A DNA stretch of 64,000 nucleotides from contig JACKKX010000002.1 of assembly GCA_024236215.1 (NCBI GenBank), positions 124,001 to 188,000 on the forward strand, written 5' to 3'. The position numbers were made by a program, and so were the translations under genes. Shown in pieces: positions 9,609 to 18,871 of this stretch (positions are counted from its first letter, which is position 1; the number at the start of each line of letters is the position of its first letter). Origin of the DNA: Novosphingobium sp. (GTDB lineage: Bacteria; Pseudomonadota; Alphaproteobacteria; Sphingomonadales; Sphingomonadaceae). The notes under the pieces are model-generated. The model was not told where the DNA came from and made no database searches. It saw nothing but the letters and a program-made list of their open reading frames with translations.

Positions 9609-9697
9609 TGGCGCGCACGAATTGACTCATCGCAAGGCAGGACCGAACCTGCATGTCGATACTGCGTCGCATCAACACGCCAAGGATTGGAGCAAGA

Positions 9698-9946
9698 ATG
9701 TCGCATACCCCGCACGAACTCGCCGACGAATTTCCCAACGATCATGCGCTGCTTCACGAGCTGAAGCTGAACAATCACCACTTCGTCACCCTGTCCGAGC
9801 GCTATCACGAAGTGAACGGCGAGATTCACCGGATCGAAAGCGGGATCGAAACGCCTTCCGACGAATATGCCGAAACGCTCAAGAAGAAGCGCCTCGCGTT
9901 GATCGACGAGATCGCGGCCATTGTCGCCGGGGCCCGGAAGGGCTGA
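9698..9946 (+). CDS. DUF465 (YdcH-like) small protein
   Basis: An 82-residue, mostly helical, charged protein with the DUF465 pattern: LHELKLNNHHFVTLSERYHEVN followed by a second helix with LKKKRLALIDEI. Members are small cytosolic coiled-coil hairpins of unknown function, common in proteobacteria. The ATG at 9698 has a GGAG ribosome site seven bases ahead and starts MSHTPHELADEF, typical of the family; an in-frame ATG at 9653 would add 15 residues without similarity. It converges with cls, the two stops being 7 bases apart. Confidence 0.85.
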   Translation: MSHTPHELADEFPNDHALLHELKLNNHHFVTLSERYHEVNGEIHRIESGIETPSDEYAETLKKKRLALIDEIAAIVAGARKG

Positions 9947-9953
9947 GTGCCGA

Positions 9954-11396
9954 TCACAAAACCGGGCCAAGCATGGCCAGGAAGTTCTGCCACAAGCGCG
10001 CCAGCAGACCGTAACCTGCAACCTCCTCGCGGGTGATGCGGTCTGACTGGGCGATGAAAGCGTTTTGCCGTACGCGCAGTTCGCTCGCAAAGACCGGGTC
10101 GGCGAACAGCACGTTGTTCTCGAAATTGAGCTCGAAACTGCGGCGGTCGAGATTGGCTGAGCCGATCAGCGCCACCTCGTGATCGATCACCATGGACTTG
10201 GCATGGAGCAGGCCGGGGCGGAATTCATGGATTTCCGCTCCTGCGGCCAGCAATGCGGGGTAGTAGCTGCGGCTGGCTCCGGCGACGATCCGGCTATCGT
10301 TGCGGCGTGGCAGCACCAGCACGGTGCGCACACCGCGCTGCGCCGCCGAGATCAGGGCGTAGAGCAGCTGTTCGTCGGGCACGAAGTAGGGCGTGGTCAC
10401 GACCAGTTCGCTGCGCGCCGAATGGATCAGCGCGGCGAAACAGGCGGTCATCGCCGGATAAGCCAGCAGCGGTCCGGTGCCGATTACCTGGGCTGCGATC
10501 CCGGCGGGAACGGTCGCCCCCACCGGCTCGGGCGTGAGCAGAGCGGTGATATCGTCGCCCTTTTCCGCCATCCAGTCGGCAGCGAACAGGAACTGGCAAT
10601 GGCGCGCCACCGGGCCCTCCCAGCGGGTCATCACATCGACCCAGGGAGCGAAGCGCGCCTTGATCCGGAACTCGGGGTCGGCGGCGTTCTGGCTGCCGCA
10701 CCAGGCCACGCGGTTGTCGAGGATCAGCACCTTGCGGTGATTACGCAGATCGACCCGGCCGCGAATTAGCGTCCAGAAGATTCCCCCAACCGGCAAGGCT
10801 TCGCGCGCGTCAATGCCCTGACGATGCAAATCCCGCCAATGGTCCGAACGGACGAACTGGCGCGAACCCAGGGCATCGGCCAACACCCGCACCTTGATCC
10901 CGCGTGCGGCCGCGCGGATCAGCGCTTCCTTGATCTTCAGCCCGTTGGTATCGGCAAGCCAGATATAGAAGCACAGATGCACGCTGCCCGTGGCAGCATC
11001 GATATCGGCAACCATCTCGTCAATCGCGGCGTTGCTGTCACTGGCGAGTCGGGCCGAGTTCCCCAGCGTTGGCGGCAATCCGTTGACCGAACGGGCCAGC
11101 GCGAATGGCGCCGCATAGGGGCCTTGGGCCAGCCGCTGTGCGGCCTCCGGATCGCCGCCGGGGCGGGGCAGCCGCGCCTCGATCGCGGCATAGCGTCTGC
11201 GTCTGCGCTCGCTGACCCGCGCCTCACCCAGCAGCAGATAGGCCAGCGTGCCGACCACTGGAAGAACCAGAATCGCGATCAGCCAGGCCAGCCGCGATGC
11301 CGGTTCGCGCAAGGGGCGCAGCATCGCGCGCAGCAGCACCGCCAGCTCGAACAGGAAGATCACCACCGTCGCGGTCGAAGTGAAGTCACGCAGCAT
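9954..11396 (-). CDS. cls: Cardiolipin synthase (phospholipase D superfamily)
   Basis: Joins two phosphatidylglycerols (or a related pair) into cardiolipin at the inner membrane. The 480-residue protein has two N-terminal membrane helices (about residues 5-25 and 35-58), then two PLD domains, each with an intact HxKx4Dx6GSxN motif: HRKVLILDNRVAWCGSQN and HAKSMVIDHEVALIGSAN. That architecture and length fit the ClsA type. Start ATG at 11396. It diverges from the small conserved gene at 11462 across a 65-base gap. Confidence 0.92.
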   Translation of the reverse strand: MLRDFTSTATVVIFLFELAVLLRAMLRPLREPASRLAWLIAILVLPVVGTLAYLLLGEARVSERRRRRYAAIEARLPRPGGDPEAAQRLAQGPYAAPFALARSVNGLPPTLGNSARLASDSNAAIDEMVADIDAATGSVHLCFYIWLADTNGLKIKEALIRAAARGIKVRVLADALGSRQFVRSDHWRDLHRQGIDAREALPVGGIFWTLIRGRVDLRNHRKVLILDNRVAWCGSQNAADPEFRIKARFAPWVDVMTRWEGPVARHCQFLFAADWMAEKGDDITALLTPEPVGATVPAGIAAQVIGTGPLLAYPAMTACFAALIHSARSELVVTTPYFVPDEQLLYALISAAQRGVRTVLVLPRRNDSRIVAGASRSYYPALLAAGAEIHEFRPGLLHAKSMVIDHEVALIGSANLDRRSFELNFENNVLFADPVFASELRVRQNAFIAQSDRITREEVAGYGLLARLWQNFLAMLGPVL

Positions 11397-11461
11397 CGCA
11401 TCGATCCTGCCGCTTTCCTTTGCGATTTCCAGCCCTATGTTGCGCCCAAAGGAGGACGGCG

Positions 11462-11704
11462 ATGAAAGGCATGGGCGGCGAGGGCGAGGATTGCCCGTTT
11501 GCGTTCAATTTTGAACCAGCCAGCTTCAAGGCGGGCGACACGGTGAGCTTTCGCGTCAGCACGATGGAGGGCTTTCCCTTTGTCGGTACACTGATCGAGG
11601 TACACGACGATTGGGTACTGATCGCGGGCGATCCGATGGACCCGGCGGTGCGCTATCGTGGCACGCGCGAGGCGCGGCCGATGGTCGACGGCAGCGAGAT
11701 CTAG
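11462..11704 (+). CDS. Conserved small protein of unknown function
   Basis: An 80-residue protein that I do not recognise as a named family. It has no signal peptide or membrane segment; the middle (FKAGDTVSFRVSTMEGF, GTLIEVHDDWVLIAGD) looks like a small beta-barrel fold. The ATG at 11462 has an excellent AAGGAGG site, good evidence that it is a real gene. The 3 prime end is odd: the palindrome CTAG at 11701-11704 supplies the TAG stop for this gene and, on the other strand, for purN, so the two genes overlap tail to tail by four bases. Confidence 0.7.
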   Translation: MKGMGGEGEDCPFAFNFEPASFKAGDTVSFRVSTMEGFPFVGTLIEVHDDWVLIAGDPMDPAVRYRGTREARPMVDGSEI

Positions 11705-12654
11705 AACGCGTCCGCTGCGTCGATCAGTGTGGTGAGCTTTTTCGGTGCGACGCTGCGCCAGCTGCGCGCCAGCCAGGCAGCGATCGCGTCCCAGTCGGTA
11801 TCGCCCAGATCGAGCCGGATCGCGATCCAGCCATCGCCGAAATAGGCCGGGCGGTAATAGCGCGCGGGATCGTTTTCGATCAGCTGGGCCTGCTCGTCGG
11901 CGCCGCTGATCTTAACCAGCAGGGCGTGCCTGCCGTCGCCATGGTGATCGCTGGCGACATAGGCAAACTTCTTGCCCTTGACGATCCCGAAGCAGGCCAT
12001 GCCGTGGCTCAGCACCTCGTCGGCATCGGGCAGGGCAAGGGCATGGGCCCGCACCTGTCCAGTCAGCCACTCGGGCGAGGTCTCGCGGGCGACCAGCGCG
12101 GCAAGGCAGCGTGAATAGAGCTGATGCTCGGCGATCAGCACCCGCGCGGCCAGGCTATCGGCCGTATCGCCAGGAACGATGGCCACCGGCGTCTGGCCTA
12201 GTACTGGCCCGTCATCAAGCTCGGCGGTGACGAGATGGACGGTGCAGCCGCCGTGGCTATCTCCTGCCTCCAGCGCGCGTTCGTGGGTGTGCAGCCCCTT
12301 GTACTTGGGCAGCAGCGAGGGGTGGATGTTGACCATCCGTCCGTCCCATCCGGCAACGAAGTCCGGGGTGAGGATGCGCATGTAGCCCGCCAGCGCAACC
12401 CATTGCGCCCCGCTGGCGCGAATCGCCGCGTCCATAGCCATGTCATGATCGGCGCGGGCCATGCCTTTGTGCGGCAGGCAGAAGGTGGGCACGCCTTCGG
12501 CTTCGGCCAGCTTCAGGCCGCCGGCATCGGGGTTGTTGCTGGCGACCAGCACGATTTCATAGGGGCAGCCCTGCGCCCGCGAGGCGTAGAGCAGCGCGGC
12601 CATATTGGTGCCGCTGCCCGAAATGAGCACGGCGACCCTGGCCTTTTCAGGCAA
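11701..12654 (-). CDS. purN: Phosphoribosylglycinamide formyltransferase with C-terminal YjbR-like domain
   Basis: PurN transfers a formyl group from 10-formyl-THF to GAR, the third step of purine synthesis. Residues 1 to about 190 contain the full PurN set: ISGSGTN for phosphate, [14 protein letters not shown] with the catalytic Asn and His, and ELDDGP with the catalytic Asp. The remaining ~125 residues, still in one open frame, resemble the MmcQ/YjbR DNA-binding-like fold ([34 protein letters not shown]), normally a separate small protein. Start is inferred as TTG at 12654, which has a GGGAGG site and overlaps the purM stop; no ATG fits. The MmcQ/YjbR assignment is from pattern only. Confidence 0.88.
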   Translation of the reverse strand: MPEKARVAVLISGSGTNMAALLYASRAQGCPYEIVLVASNNPDAGGLKLAEAEGVPTFCLPHKGMARADHDMAMDAAIRASGAQWVALAGYMRILTPDFVAGWDGRMVNIHPSLLPKYKGLHTHERALEAGDSHGGCTVHLVTAELDDGPVLGQTPVAIVPGDTADSLAARVLIAEHQLYSRCLAALVARETSPEWLTGQVRAHALALPDADEVLSHGMACFGIVKGKKFAYVASDHHGDGRHALLVKISGADEQAQLIENDPARYYRPAYFGDGWIAIRLDLGDTDWDAIAAWLARSWRSVAPKKLTTLIDAADAF

Positions 12655-13750
12655 GGTGCACGGCCTCCCAGACTGCGCGGGCAGACCAGTCCTCGGCCCC
12701 ACCTTGCACAGTGCAGCCGCGCTGGCCTGCCTCGATCGCACCGATCACATGGACCTTTTCCCCCGCAGCCTCGAGGTCGGTCTGAAGGCTGGCGACTTCG
12801 TCCGCAGCAACCGCCAGGACCATACCGATCCCGCAGTTGAAGGTGCGTGCCATCTCGGCGGGTTCGATATTGCCCTGGGCCTGGAGGAAGGCCATCAGCC
12901 GGGGCTGCGGCCAGGCTCCGGCGTCGATCCGGGCGTGGAGCCCCTCGGGCAGCACCCGCGGCACGTTTTCAAGCAGACCGCCGCCGGTGATATGGGCCAG
13001 GGCATGAATGCGTCCGGCGCGAATGAACGGCAGCAGGCTTTTCACGTAGATCCGGGTCGGTTCGATCAGGGTGTCGATCAACAGACGGTCGGGATCGAAC
13101 AGTGCCGGGCGATCCAGCTTCCAGCCCATATCGGCGGCCAGACGGCGAACCAGCGAATAGCCGTTGGAATGGACGCCCGAGCTTTCGAGGCCCAGCAACA
13201 CGTCGCCCACCGCCACCGTGCTTCCGGTCAGTTGCTCGCCGCGTTCGACCGCGCCGACGCAGAAGCCCGCCAGATCATAGTCGCCCGGCGCATACATCCC
13301 CGGCATCTCGGCCGTCTCGCCGCCGATCAGCGCGCAGCCCGCGAGTTTGCAGCCATCGGCAATCCCGGCCACCACCCGCTCGGCAACGCCATTGTCGAGC
13401 TTGCCGGTGGCGAAATAGTCGAGGAAGAACAGTGGCTCGGCGCCCTGGACGATCAGATCGTTGACGCACATCGCCACCAAATCGATCCCGATCGCATCGT
13501 GCCGATCATGATCGATCGCGAGCTTGACCTTGGTGCCGACGCCATCGTTGCCCGCCACAAGCAGCGGATCCTTGTAACCCGCCGCGCGAAGATCGAAGAA
13601 GCCCCCGAAACCGCCCAGTTCGGCATCTGCGCCGGCGCGCGCGGTGGACCGGGCCAGCGGACCGATCGCCTTGACCAGCGCGTTACCTGCGGCGATCGAG
13701 ACCCCGGCCTGTTCGTAGGAATAGCTCTTGGAAGGCGGATTGTTGGGCAT
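12647..13750 (-). CDS. purM: Phosphoribosylformylglycinamidine cyclo-ligase (AIR synthetase)
   Basis: ATP-dependent closure of the imidazole ring to AIR, the fifth purine step, as a cytosolic dimer. The 367-residue protein shows the family start [12 protein letters not shown], the ATP/substrate loop GVGTKVKLA, the metal/phosphate region [27 protein letters not shown] and the C-terminal HITGGGL and FNCGIGM. The ATG at 13750 gives the normal N-terminus; a much longer frame running to 14758 is antisense to the neighbouring gene and is not used. It overlaps purN by eight bases and is divergent from the DUF2066-like gene. Confidence 0.96.
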   Translation of the reverse strand: MPNNPPSKSYSYEQAGVSIAAGNALVKAIGPLARSTARAGADAELGGFGGFFDLRAAGYKDPLLVAGNDGVGTKVKLAIDHDRHDAIGIDLVAMCVNDLIVQGAEPLFFLDYFATGKLDNGVAERVVAGIADGCKLAGCALIGGETAEMPGMYAPGDYDLAGFCVGAVERGEQLTGSTVAVGDVLLGLESSGVHSNGYSLVRRLAADMGWKLDRPALFDPDRLLIDTLIEPTRIYVKSLLPFIRAGRIHALAHITGGGLLENVPRVLPEGLHARIDAGAWPQPRLMAFLQAQGNIEPAEMARTFNCGIGMVLAVAADEVASLQTDLEAAGEKVHVIGAIEAGQRGCTVQGGAEDWSARAVWEAVHLA

Positions 13751-13822
13751 TGGTGCCGCGCCTAACGCTTTCCGGCTTGGATTTCCATTGCCATTTGGGC
13801 AAAAGGCCATCGGTTTTCCCCG

Positions 13823-15076
13823 ATGACGCCAGCGACTTTCCTTTCCCTCGCCCCGATGCGCCGCCCGGGCCCTGCGGCATTGCTGCTGGGCGGGCTGGCG
13901 CTTGCCGCAGCCCTGGCGCTTGCGGCGCATCAGCTGGTCGCGCAGGTCGAAGGCGAGCGCGGAATTCAGCCAGTCGCCACAACCAGTGACATTGCGATCC
14001 ACGGGGTGCAGGTCAACGTCACCGGCAAGACGGGTGAGGAAGCGCGTTACAGGGGCTGGGAGGAAGCCGCCAAGCTCGCCTGGGCCAAGGCGGGCGGCCC
14101 GGTAATGGCCGATGGCCAGATCCAGTCGATGGTCTCCGCCGTGATGATCGAGCGCGAACAGATCGGTCCGCACCGTTATATCGCCACCGTGGGCGTCGTA
14201 TTCGATCGGGCCCGCGCCGGGCAGTATCTCGGCTCGGGATCGGTCCAGCGTTCGGCGCCGCTGCTGGTGATCCCGGTGCTCTATTCGGGCGGCGCGGCGC
14301 AGGTGTTCGAAGTGCGCAGCCCCTGGCAAAAGGCCTGGGCGGGCTTCCGCGCCGATGCCAGCACGATCGACTATGTGCGCCCCAGCGGCTCGGGCGGAGA
14401 CTCGCTTCTGCTCACCGCCGGGCAGCCGAGCCGGCGCAGCCGGGCCTGGTGGCGCGGTGTGCTCGATCAGTTCGGCGCCGCCGACGTGATCGTGCCCGAG
14501 GCCCGGCTCGAACGGCAATGGCCCGGCGGACCGGTGCGGGGAACATTCACCGCGCGCTACGGTCCGGACAACACCTTCCTCGCCAGCTTCACGATGAGCG
14601 CCAACGACGAGGCCGGGGTTCCCGCGATGCTCGATGCAGCGGTTGCGCGGCTTGACCAGATCTATGGCAAGGCCTTGGCCGATGGATTGCTCAAGCCCGA
14701 TGCCACGCTCAACGTCAGGCTTCAGATCGATCCTGCGCTGGCGGCACTGATCGCTCAAGGGCAGGCGGCGGCGCCCAAGGCCGAAGCCACGCAGGCCGCC
14801 CCCACTGCAACCCCCACCGTCGCACCGCCTCCGGTGACGATCAACACCTTCACCGTCCAGTTCGCCTCGCCCGATGCCGCCGCGGTCGATGCCGCGCTGG
14901 GTGCGGTGCGCGGCGCGCCGGGAGTGCAGGGCGCCAGCACCACCAGCCTGGCGATGGGTGGGACCTCGCTGATGCGGGTGACCTACGCCGGTGAGCTGTC
15001 CGTGCTGGCCGATGCGCTGCGCGCGCGGGGCTGGCGGGTGACCGTGGGCAACAACGCCCTGTCAATCAGGCGCTGA
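13823..15076 (+). CDS. DUF2066-like exported protein next to purM and hdaA
   Basis: A 417-residue protein with an N-terminal hydrophobic signal or anchor (about residues 15-40). The middle part looks like DUF2066, a family of unknown function whose gene in gammaproteobacteria sits between purM and hda, exactly the position seen here; the assignment rests on this context plus weak sequence resemblance. Residues about 320-340 are a Pro/Ala/Thr-rich linker, followed by a ~80-residue C-terminal domain ([17 protein letters not shown]...[14 protein letters not shown]) with the alternating pattern of a ferredoxin-like fold. Probably periplasmic. Function unknown. Confidence 0.6.
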   Translation: MTPATFLSLAPMRRPGPAALLLGGLALAAALALAAHQLVAQVEGERGIQPVATTSDIAIHGVQVNVTGKTGEEARYRGWEEAAKLAWAKAGGPVMADGQIQSMVSAVMIEREQIGPHRYIATVGVVFDRARAGQYLGSGSVQRSAPLLVIPVLYSGGAAQVFEVRSPWQKAWAGFRADASTIDYVRPSGSGGDSLLLTAGQPSRRSRAWWRGVLDQFGAADVIVPEARLERQWPGGPVRGTFTARYGPDNTFLASFTMSANDEAGVPAMLDAAVARLDQIYGKALADGLLKPDATLNVRLQIDPALAALIAQGQAAAPKAEATQAAPTATPTVAPPPVTINTFTVQFASPDAAAVDAALGAVRGAPGVQGASTTSLAMGGTSLMRVTYAGELSVLADALRARGWRVTVGNNALSIRR

Positions 15077-15084
15077 GGCGAGCA

Positions 15085-15699
15085 ATGGGCCAGATCGCGC
15101 TTCCCCTCGCGCCGGGCGGGGCCGGATCGGCTTCGCGGATAGTGCTGGGCGCGGCCAATCGCGCGCCAATCGAAGCAATGGCCGTCGCTGCGTCATGGCC
15201 GTTTCGCACTGCCGTGCTTTCGGGGCCGCCGCGTTCGGGCAAATCGCTGATCGCCCGCTGGTTTGCCGAAAGCGGCGCGGGCGAGGCGATCGACGATGCG
15301 GGCAACCTGGACGAGACCGAGCTGTTCCATCGCTGGAACCGGGCGCAGGAAAGCGCCACGCCCTTGCTGCTGGTGCATTCGGGGCAGGGGGAATGGAATG
15401 TTGCCTTGCCCGATCTCGCCTCGCGGCTGGGGGCGGCTTTGCATCTTGAAATCGGCGTGCCCGACGATGCCATGCTGGCCGAACTGATCGCTCTCCATGC
15501 CGAGCAGCGCGGGCTGCCGCTGGGCCCCGATGCGAGTGCCTATCTTGTCCCGCGCCTTGAGCGTTCTCACATGGGGGTTGAGCGGCTGGTCGCGGCGATC
15601 GATCGCTTGAGTCTCGAGCGCAAGCAGGCGCCCACGCTTTCGATCTGGCGCGATGCGCTGGAAGCGGTGCAGGGGCCCAGCGAGCCGCGCTTGCTTTAG
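15085..15699 (+). CDS. hdaA: DnaA-like replication regulator HdaA
   Basis: HdaA stimulates ATP hydrolysis on DnaA together with the sliding clamp and so limits re-initiation. The 204-residue protein has an AAA-type Walker A ([14 protein letters not shown]), a diverged Walker B region ([17 protein letters not shown]) and the helical lid ([16 protein letters not shown]), but no DNA-binding domain IV, as expected. The N-terminal QIALPLAP is a clamp-binding (QxxLxLP-like) motif, the hallmark of Hda proteins. It starts eight bases after the DUF2066-like gene and is probably cotranscribed. Confidence 0.9.
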   Translation: MGQIALPLAPGGAGSASRIVLGAANRAPIEAMAVAASWPFRTAVLSGPPRSGKSLIARWFAESGAGEAIDDAGNLDETELFHRWNRAQESATPLLLVHSGQGEWNVALPDLASRLGAALHLEIGVPDDAMLAELIALHAEQRGLPLGPDASAYLVPRLERSHMGVERLVAAIDRLSLERKQAPTLSIWRDALEAVQGPSEPRLL

Positions 15700-15728
15700 C
15701 GTCCCGGGCATGGGACAAGGGGAGAACG

Positions 15729-16445
15729 ATGCCGCTACGCCTGATCAGCTACATCGACTCGATCGTCGCGCGCGATCCGGCCCCGCGTTCGCGCTGGGAA
15801 GTGCTGCTCTATCCCGGGGTCTGGGCGATGGGCTTCCACCGGGTGGCGCACGGCCTGTTCCGGATGCGAATGTTCTTCCTCGCCCGGCTGGTCAATCACC
15901 TCTCGCGGTTCATGACCTGCATCGACATCCACCCCGGTGCGACCATCGGGCGCAATTTCTTCATCGACCACGGCTTCGTTGTGATCGGGGAGACCGCGGA
16001 AATCGGTGACAACGTCACCATGTACCAGGGCTCGACCCTGGGCGGTACCAACCCGACCAACGGTGAGGGCGGCAAGCGCCACCCGACCATCGGCGATGAC
16101 GTGATCATCAGCCTTGGTGCCGCGATCCTCGGCCCGGTCGATGTCGGCGCGGGCGCGCGCATCGGGGCGAACGCGGTGGTGACCAAGGATGTGCCCGAGG
16201 GCGCGACGATGGTCGGCATTCCCGCCAAGCCGATCCCGGTTGCGGTTTCGCCCGAGACGCAGGAATTCGTGCCCTATGGCACGCCGTGCAGCGAGCGGTT
16301 CGATCCAGCGACGCAGAAGCTGGAAATCCTCCAATGTGAAATGGTCGCCATGCAGAAGCGCATTGCCGAACTGCTCGAAGAACGCGATGCGGCGGCCGCG
16401 CGGCAATCGGCCGGGCGCAAACCCCAGGGCAAGAAGTCCGCTTGA
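15729..16445 (+). CDS. cysE: Serine O-acetyltransferase
   Basis: Acetylates L-serine with acetyl-CoA, the first step of cysteine synthesis. The 238-residue protein is the short EpsC/CysE form lacking the long N-terminal helical region of E. coli CysE. It shows the left-handed beta-helix hexapeptide repeats from about residue 65, including [16 protein letters not shown] with the catalytic Asp-His, and the loop [19 protein letters not shown]. The last 40 residues are a charged helix ending in lysines. GGGGAG precedes the ATG at 15729. The gene overlaps DUF2794 by four bases. Confidence 0.93.
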   Translation: MPLRLISYIDSIVARDPAPRSRWEVLLYPGVWAMGFHRVAHGLFRMRMFFLARLVNHLSRFMTCIDIHPGATIGRNFFIDHGFVVIGETAEIGDNVTMYQGSTLGGTNPTNGEGGKRHPTIGDDVIISLGAAILGPVDVGAGARIGANAVVTKDVPEGATMVGIPAKPIPVAVSPETQEFVPYGTPCSERFDPATQKLEILQCEMVAMQKRIAELLEERDAAAARQSAGRKPQGKKSA

Positions 16446-16789
16446 GCGGGCAGGTCACCCCGTTTCCCCTCAACGCGGCCCGCGCGGCCCAGACCGCCTT
16501 CGAGCGCGACGAACTGATGCGCATCCTCGACCTTTACGGGCGGATGGTCGCGGAGGGCGAATGGCGCGACTATGCGATGGATTTCGGCAAGGATGCGGCG
16601 GTGTTCTGCGCCTATCGCCGCGCGGCGGACTATCCCAATGCGCGGATCGAAAAGCGCCCAGCGCTGCGCGGCAAGCAGGGAATGTGGGCGCTTTATGGCG
16701 AACTGGGCCAAGTGCTCAAGCGCGGGCACGAGCTGGCGGGGGTGCTGTTCCCGCTCGAACGCAAGTTGCTCAAGTTGGTTGAGGAGTAA
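16442..16789 (+). CDS. DUF2794 protein
   Basis: A 115-residue cytosolic protein of the alphaproteobacterial DUF2794 family, function unknown. The family core is clear: [49 protein letters not shown] and [11 protein letters not shown]. Start is inferred as TTG at 16442 overlapping the TGA of cysE (TTGA), which keeps the VTPFPLN segment; ATG at 16517 would remove part of the conserved helix. Expression is likely coupled to cysE, and a terminator follows directly. Confidence 0.82.
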   Translation: MSGQVTPFPLNAARAAQTAFERDELMRILDLYGRMVAEGEWRDYAMDFGKDAAVFCAYRRAADYPNARIEKRPALRGKQGMWALYGELGQVLKRGHELAGVLFPLERKLLKLVEE

Positions 16790-16793
16790 GAAG

Positions 16794-16822
16794 AAGGCCC
16801 CCGGGACGAACCCGAGGGCCTT
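16794..16822. terminator. Bidirectional terminator between DUF2794 and DUF2157 genes
   Basis: Hairpin AAGGCCCCCGGG ... CCCGAGGGCCTT with a four-base loop, flanked by A-rich and T-containing sequence, in the gap between two convergent genes. One internal mismatch. It would serve both strands. Confidence 0.65.
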
Positions 16823-16843
16823 GCCTGGATAGTTGCCCTATCC

Positions 16844-17890
16844 TTAGGCGCGCGCGGGTGCCATCGGCAGCCTGGCCTGAAGCGAACCGGGCAGCCGTTC
16901 GACCACCGCGTGGCGGATCGGCCCCCAGAAGGCAGACAGCGAAAGCAGTGCCGAACCGATCACCAGCCCGGTAATCGCGACGTTGAGTTCAACCACGCCG
17001 AAAGTGCGGAACAGCCAGGTCATCGCGATCAGCACATAGGCCAGCGCCGAAACCAGCAGAGCGCGGCGATCGACCGCCAGAGCCACCAGCCCCATCGCGA
17101 CATAGATCACCAGCACCCCCAGGGCCGCACCGGCACCGATATTCTCACCCCCGGTCACTCCCAGCCAGTGGAACAGCGGGTGGGCGATCATCGGCGCGGC
17201 GAGCAGGTGGAGCCAAAAGGCAACGTCGCTGCGGCGGGTTTCGCGGGCCCGATCGGTCATGTCCCAGCGCATCGCGTAACCAAACACTCCGCAGCCCGCG
17301 AGGAACGTCAGCGGCAGCATGATCCGCTCCTCGTTGCTATTGAAGATCGGCGCGATCGCGGCAACGATCAGAGCCAGAACGGTCAGGACCAGCGCTCCGG
17401 TTCCCGCCGCCACGGTGATCGGCACCATGAAACGGCGCCAGTGCGCCCAGGCTGCGGCTGCCGCGCCGAGGCCGATACCCGCGCCCATCAACGCTTCGAC
17501 GCGATCGGGCAGATGCGGATTGGTTTCGGCCAGGATGTTGATCGGGATCGCGGCAACCCCGCCCACGAAGGCCAGCAGCAGTACGATCGAAGGCAGCGCC
17601 ATGCGGCGCTGGCGGGTGAAGAATTCCGCCATCAGCCAGGCCGAGGCGGCAACCAGCAACCCGGCGATCCCCGGAGCAATGGCGTTGCCGATCCCGGCGC
17701 AGGCGACCATCAGCAGTACCGCGGCGATGGTCACGAAAATATCGTTGAAACCGGTGATCAGGCGGAAGTGTTCTTCATCGGCCACGGGCGCGGTGCGCAG
17801 CCCGGCGGCATGGGCGCGCAGGGCTTCGGCCGCCTCGTGGCTCAGTACGCCCGCAGCAACGGCGCTTTGCAGATCGGATTCGGTATACAT
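16844..17890 (-). CDS. DUF2157 multi-pass membrane protein
   Basis: A 348-residue inner-membrane protein with a ~45-residue cytosolic N-terminal helix pair (DLQSAVAAGVLSHEAAEAL), the DUF2157 signature, followed by about nine or ten hydrophobic helices. Function unknown. The ATG at 17890 has a GGGGAG site, but both lie inside a strong hairpin with a palindromic operator just upstream (see those entries), so expression is likely to be tightly controlled. It lies 66 bases downstream of an SDR gene on the same strand. Confidence 0.8.
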   Translation of the reverse strand: MYTESDLQSAVAAGVLSHEAAEALRAHAAGLRTAPVADEEHFRLITGFNDIFVTIAAVLLMVACAGIGNAIAPGIAGLLVAASAWLMAEFFTRQRRMALPSIVLLLAFVGGVAAIPINILAETNPHLPDRVEALMGAGIGLGAAAAAWAHWRRFMVPITVAAGTGALVLTVLALIVAAIAPIFNSNEERIMLPLTFLAGCGVFGYAMRWDMTDRARETRRSDVAFWLHLLAAPMIAHPLFHWLGVTGGENIGAGAALGVLVIYVAMGLVALAVDRRALLVSALAYVLIAMTWLFRTFGVVELNVAITGLVIGSALLSLSAFWGPIRHAVVERLPGSLQARLPMAPARA

Positions 17891-17929
17891 CGGGCATTCT
17901 CCCCTGTGATAGGGAAGGAATGCCCGATG
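17888..17929 (-). promoter_or_regulatory. Leader hairpin occluding the DUF2157 ribosome site and start codon
   Basis: A perfect 12-base inverted repeat (CATCGGGCATTC / GAATGCCCGATG) whose right arm ends with the DUF2157 ATG. In the mRNA it is extended by six more pairs (UUCCCU with AGGGGA, one G-U) after a single bulged C, closing a five-base loop. The ribosome site AGGGGAG and the start codon are therefore both base-paired. Seen directly; the regulatory role is inferred. Confidence 0.7.
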
Positions 17930-17952
17930 TGTATTACTGTGTCAATACAGTA
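17930..17952. promoter_or_regulatory. Palindromic operator-like site upstream of DUF2157
   Basis: Two nested inverted repeats overlap here: TGTATT-N8-AATACA (17930-17949) and TACTGT-N6-ACAGTA (17935-17952). On the minus strand a TTGACA lies inside it. The layout suits a dimeric repressor such as a GntR-type regulator, but no regulator gene is adjacent and the owner is unknown. Confidence 0.55.
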
Positions 17953-17956
17953 GTGA

Positions 17957-18871
17957 TCAGCCCAGCCCGCCGATCCTGGCCAGCGCCGCCATCACCACCT
18001 GGCTTTGTTCGCCGCCCGACTGGGGAACGATTTCGCCGGTGCGGTCGATGATCTGGGCCCAGTGCGCGGCGACACCTTCGGGGGTGCGCTCATCGGCCGG
18101 CAAGGCAACGCCGGGGGTCAGCGTGACATAGGCGGCATGGAATGCGCCCGCGCCCGCGCCGCAGATCATGTTGGTCGGCGCATCTTCGCTGACGAGATAG
18201 AGCGCCATCGGCGCAACGTTCTCGGGTGCAAGCGCGTTGAAGAAGGCTTCGGGCATGCCGAGATCCTCGGTCATTCGGGTGCCGGCCACGGGCGCCAGGG
18301 TGTTGACGCGGATGTTGTACTTGGCGCCTTCGAGGTGGAGCGTCTTGGTGAAGCCGGCCAGCCCCAGCTTGGCCGCGCCGTAATTGGCCTGGCCGAAATT
18401 GCCGTAAAGCCCGGTGCTGCTGGCGGTCATCAGGATGCGGCCATAGGCCTGCTCGCGCATGGTATCCCACACTGCCTTGGTGCAGTTGGCTGCGCCGTTG
18501 AGGTGCACGTCGACCACCAGCTTCCAGTCCGCCATCTCCATTTTGGCGAAGCTCTTGTCGCGGAGGATTCCGGCGTTGTTGATCAGGACGTGGACCCCGC
18601 CCCACTTTTCCTTGGCGCGGGCAACCATTTCGACCATCTGCTCGTATTCGGTAACCGAACCGCCGTTGGACATCGCCTCACCGCCCGCAGCCTCGATCTC
18701 TTCAACCACCTTGAGCGCTGCGTCGGAATGGCCGGTGCCGTCGCGCGATCCGCCCAGATCGTTGACCACGACCTTTGCTCCGCGCCGGGCAAGTTCAAGC
18801 GCATAGGCACGGCCCAGGCCGCCGCCAGCTCCGGTTACGATCGCGACACGGTCCTTGAATGAAATCGTCAT
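17957..18871 (-). CDS. Short-chain dehydrogenase, (3R)-hydroxyacyl-CoA dehydrogenase-like
   Basis: A 304-residue SDR. It has the NAD(P) loop TGAGGGLGR, an insert VNDLGGSRDGTG, NNAG, the catalytic Ser (TASSTGLYG) and YGAAK. The VNDLGG insert and the long C-terminal part after the Rossmann fold are typical of the dehydrogenase domain of peroxisomal multifunctional enzyme type 2 and its bacterial homologues, so it probably oxidises 3-hydroxyacyl-CoA or a similar bulky substrate. ATG at 18871 has a GGAG site. Exact substrate not known. Confidence 0.85.
   Translation of the reverse strand: MTISFKDRVAIVTGAGGGLGRAYALELARRGAKVVVNDLGGSRDGTGHSDAALKVVEEIEAAGGEAMSNGGSVTEYEQMVEMVARAKEKWGGVHVLINNAGILRDKSFAKMEMADWKLVVDVHLNGAANCTKAVWDTMREQAYGRILMTASSTGLYGNFGQANYGAAKLGLAGFTKTLHLEGAKYNIRVNTLAPVAGTRMTEDLGMPEAFFNALAPENVAPMALYLVSEDAPTNMICGAGAGAFHAAYVTLTPGVALPADERTPEGVAAHWAQIIDRTGEIVPQSGGEQSQVVMAALARIGGLG

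Noticed and set aside
13751-14758. N-terminal extension of the purM frame
   Set aside because: It is antisense to the DUF2066-like gene and unlike any PurM; the normal start is at 13750.
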